NCBI GenBank assembly: GCA_964445695.1
Contig: CAYULF010000001.1
Span: 310,001-374,000, forward strand
From: JAUIKM01 sp964445695
GTDB lineage: Bacteria > Bacteroidota > Ignavibacteria > Kapaibacteriales > UBA7675
Reading direction: 5' to 3'
DNA length: 64,000 nt
The notes under the pieces are model-generated. The model ran no database searches. It saw only the letters and a program-made list of their open reading frames with translations, and was not told where the DNA came from. Shown piece after piece: positions 61,924 through 64,000 of this stretch (positions within the stretch are counted from its first letter, which is position 1; every line of letters starts with the position of its first letter). Made by a program: the position numbers and the translations under genes.

Positions 61924-63231
61924 TTATTGGATGACGGTCAGCGCTTTGCGGCTCAACGCCTCGCCTGAAGATTCTTCCAGCACCAAAGAATACGCTCCAG
62001 CGGCAATCCGCGCCGCACCCAGATCAATCGCAAGCCGGTGTTTACCCGCCGCCAATGTTCCACTCCAAACAACACCCGCTTTCGCGCCGCTCGAAGTGTA
62101 CACAGCAAGTTGAAGTCGCATTTCTTCGAATCCAACGAGTGAGATGTTCAGCGGCTCAACCGGACTGATTGGGTTTGGTGTGATTGAACGAATGCTGAAT
62201 ACGGGAACATAGATGTCAGCTTTGTCTCTTGTCGCGCCGGTGGAGGGTTTACCCGAAACCGGATATTTAATCGCCTTCCATACGGTAGTTCCGTTAACAA
62301 CTTCCTGCTCGTAGTATCGCGCCAGAAAGATGTCGTTCTGTTCTGCGGTGAAGAACCAGAGCTTAGTGTCCTTGGGCAGCCAGCCGGTCGTTGAACGGAC
62401 CTCATCACAATAATCCAGCACAGCCTGAAACCACTGATTGTTTAACGCTGCAATAAACGCGTCGTCGCGCCGATTGCCCTTTTCATCCATGATCGCTGAT
62501 TCATTGAAATAGTAGCCGGGTTCTTTCATCATAGTAACGCCGTAAGGCGTCGATCCCCAGCGACGAGTGACGACCTGAATGTAAACTGTTTTACCGGCGT
62601 GCTGCTGCGATACCGCAACCGAATGATTGGCCAGCCTTGGATTGTCGCCATAAAAAGGATTAGAATACGGATCGTCATGCGCGTCGATTCCAGCCGTGTT
62701 TAACACTTGCAGAATCTCGTGCGTTGTTGCATCGCGCAATTGAATTTCCCACTCGGTTTTGTCCATCACGTCCCAGGGCGTGTTGCCGCTGCCGCCGCCC
62801 GGCGGATCGTCGGCATCCGGCGGAAAGGCGCTCGAAGGAGCCCACATTCCGGTTCGGCGATAAAAGTGGATATCGGCCGCGTCCTGCGGAAGTTGAAAAT
62901 CCTCGGATCTGCTGTTCGGCTCCAGATCCATCTGCTCAACTTGACCGCTGTTGTCTTGTATAGTCAGATCCGGTATGTTCCAATCGACAATATTAATGCG
63001 CTTGGACTCCGTCGAGCTGACGACCCGAATCTCGCCAAACCGCATTTCAACGCCCGAGTACGAAAAAGTGTTGCGATAGTCGAGGTATTGCAGGTAGTTC
63101 CAGTCGTCGCGGGTGATATTGAAGATTGTCTCCGGCGGTTGAGCAGTTACCGGAAGCGGCATTAAAAAATTTAAACTGCAGCAAATGATCAGTACACCGA
63201 TCAAAAAAGTGGTTTTGAGTGCTCTATTCAT
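61924..63231 (-). CDS. Exported protein with T9SS-like C-terminal sorting domain
   Basis: About 435 residues from ATG 63231 (MNRALKTTFLIGVLIICC), signal ending near VTAQ; the frame open to 63441 adds unrelated residues. The body has few landmarks (NIVDWNIPDLTIQDN, DDPPGGGSGNTPWDVMDKTEWEI, WFFTAEQNDIFLARYYEQEV). The last 85 residues (ITPNPISPVEPLNISL, LAVYTSSGAKAGVVW, AAGAYSLVLEESSG) follow the T9SS type A sorting pattern. Probably on the surface. Function unknown. Confidence 0.78.
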   Translation of the reverse strand: MNRALKTTFLIGVLIICCSLNFLMPLPVTAQPPETIFNITRDDWNYLQYLDYRNTFSYSGVEMRFGEIRVVSSTESKRINIVDWNIPDLTIQDNSGQVEQMDLEPNSRSEDFQLPQDAADIHFYRRTGMWAPSSAFPPDADDPPGGGSGNTPWDVMDKTEWEIQLRDATTHEILQVLNTAGIDAHDDPYSNPFYGDNPRLANHSVAVSQQHAGKTVYIQVVTRRWGSTPYGVTMMKEPGYYFNESAIMDEKGNRRDDAFIAALNNQWFQAVLDYCDEVRSTTGWLPKDTKLWFFTAEQNDIFLARYYEQEVVNGTTVWKAIKYPVSGKPSTGATRDKADIYVPVFSIRSITPNPISPVEPLNISLVGFEEMRLQLAVYTSSGAKAGVVWSGTLAAGKHRLAIDLGAARIAAGAYSLVLEESSGEALSRKALTVIQ

Positions 63232-63265
63232 GGCAATTGTCGTTGATAGTGTAAATAGATGGGGG

Positions 63266-63745
63266 TTAATCAGGATCCAGATTGCCGTTGCAAATGAAGT
63301 AACAATCATCAATGACCGAGAACTCATTGCAGTCAAACAAGTCACAGGCATCGACACAGTCACAGCCATGTGCTCGCGCAACAGTCGAACGGTCAAATCG
63401 CATAAACGAAGCAATGTCGGCTCTGTCTTGATACATTGCATCTGGAAAACACTGCGGCCCTTGTCCTGGAATTTTTAGACAAAGTACAATGTCATCGGTT
63501 GTTTCACCGCACTTGTACGACAGCCCGCAAGGGCACGCAACCGTACACTCGCTTATGCATTGAACTTTGGTCAGAAAACACAACCATCTTTCGACATACT
63601 GCATCCCTGTCTGAGCGTCTACCCATGACTTTTCACAACAGTCATTATGCGTCTTTTGATTGTCTTGCAACACGTTCGCTGCATTGAGTGGCTTTGTTGC
63701 CACCAACATTGTGACAGCAGTAGCAATGATTATAAGTATTTTCAT
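63266..63745 (-). CDS. Cys-rich secreted protein of unknown function
   Basis: A 159-residue exported protein from ATG 63745 (MKILIIIATAVTMLVATKPLNA), with AAGGGACG before the start. The mature part has 16 Cys in about 137 residues (HNDCCEKS, ECTVACPCGL, HGCDCVDACDLFDCNEF, DDCYFICNG), so several disulphides are likely. No family is recognised. It lies 34 bases upstream of the T9SS-like protein gene on the same strand, so the two are likely co-transcribed. Confidence 0.7.
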   Translation of the reverse strand: MKILIIIATAVTMLVATKPLNAANVLQDNQKTHNDCCEKSWVDAQTGMQYVERWLCFLTKVQCISECTVACPCGLSYKCGETTDDIVLCLKIPGQGPQCFPDAMYQDRADIASFMRFDRSTVARAHGCDCVDACDLFDCNEFSVIDDCYFICNGNLDPD

Positions 63746-64000
63746 ACTATCGTCCCTTGGCAAATTTTTCTTTAAAATATGGCAGGTAAACGAGTGGTGC
63801 AATACGTAATGAATACGTGTTTCTGGTAGTTTCAGGCACCCATCTTGGCTGATTTTCACCAGCAACCGGACAGTTGAATTGTTCTGCCTGGATCTTGCCG
63901 CAAGAGTTTCAAATATCCGCTCTATTCCCAAGCGACCAATCGGGATAACATATGGTGACGAATGATCTCTTAAACTGAATTCGCAATAAATCACCTTCGG

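Overview
The window looks like chromosome from a bacterium of the Bacteroidota/Chlorobi (FCB) side of the tree, with moderately high G+C. Three independent signs support this. Three secreted proteins end in type IX secretion (Por/T9SS)-like C-terminal sorting domains (10786-13626, 44002-46467, 61924-63231). The coiled-coil tail of 46531-47778 is of a kind common in Bacteroidota cell-surface proteins. The tmRNA tag ends NYAMAA and starts GET, as in that group. I cannot place the organism more precisely without a search. There is one 100-base assembly gap (26650-26749).

Layout. 1-10.5 kb is housekeeping: the end of recN, a small HD-domain protein, a lipoprotein, a PtsN-like EIIA, a bifunctional sugar nucleotidyltransferase/phosphomutase, an NAD-dependent epimerase and a penicillin-acylase-family hydrolase. 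10.8-13.6 kb is a large T9SS-type beta-propeller protein. 14.9-21.5 kb is a forward block: methylmalonyl-CoA mutase, its MeaB GTPase chaperone, an M24 peptidase and a TPR lipoprotein-like secreted protein. 22.3-25.0 kb is a reverse operon: LytS-type histidine kinase, LytTR regulator and RsmE. 25.9-26.5 kb is a TrpF-like protein. 27.7-33.5 kb holds two tandem paralogous secreted propeller proteins separated by almost identical intergenic DNA. 33.9-36.7 kb is an S9 peptidase and 37.7-38.6 kb an HDOD protein.

38.8-39.1 kb is ssrA (tmRNA). Directly behind it is an A+T-rich insert (about 39.15-43.94 kb) with a SEFIR/TIR-like protein, a complete IS3-family element, a 35-residue basic peptide, a Cas2-like (SinR-family) protein, and a divergent XRE regulator plus ImmA/IrrE protease pair. 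The divergent promoter region contains a perfect 18-bp palindrome. This looks like a small mobile or defence island at the classic ssrA attachment site.

44-64 kb is rich in envelope proteins: a secreted trypsin-like protease, a tail-fibre-like surface protein, a propeller protein, a LivJ-type binding lipoprotein, a tandem duplication of rhomboid + zinc-ribbon gene pairs (one rhomboid has lost its catalytic residues and both zinc-ribbon genes are interrupted), a propeller lipoprotein with an outer-membrane protein, a vWA/OmpA-type lipoprotein with an unusual Cys-Pro-Tyr repeat, another T9SS-type protein and a Cys-rich secreted protein.

The most striking unexplained signal is in the intergenic regions. 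At least eight of them carry copies of a diverged, partly palindromic repeat of roughly 200 bp. Several copies are followed by a second conserved motif, a C-rich run that would encode six or seven glycines and a proline on the reverse strand. Two copies, 3470 bp apart, are about 98% identical over 360 bp although the genes beside them have diverged strongly. Functions below are read from motifs and family knowledge only; no database search was possible.
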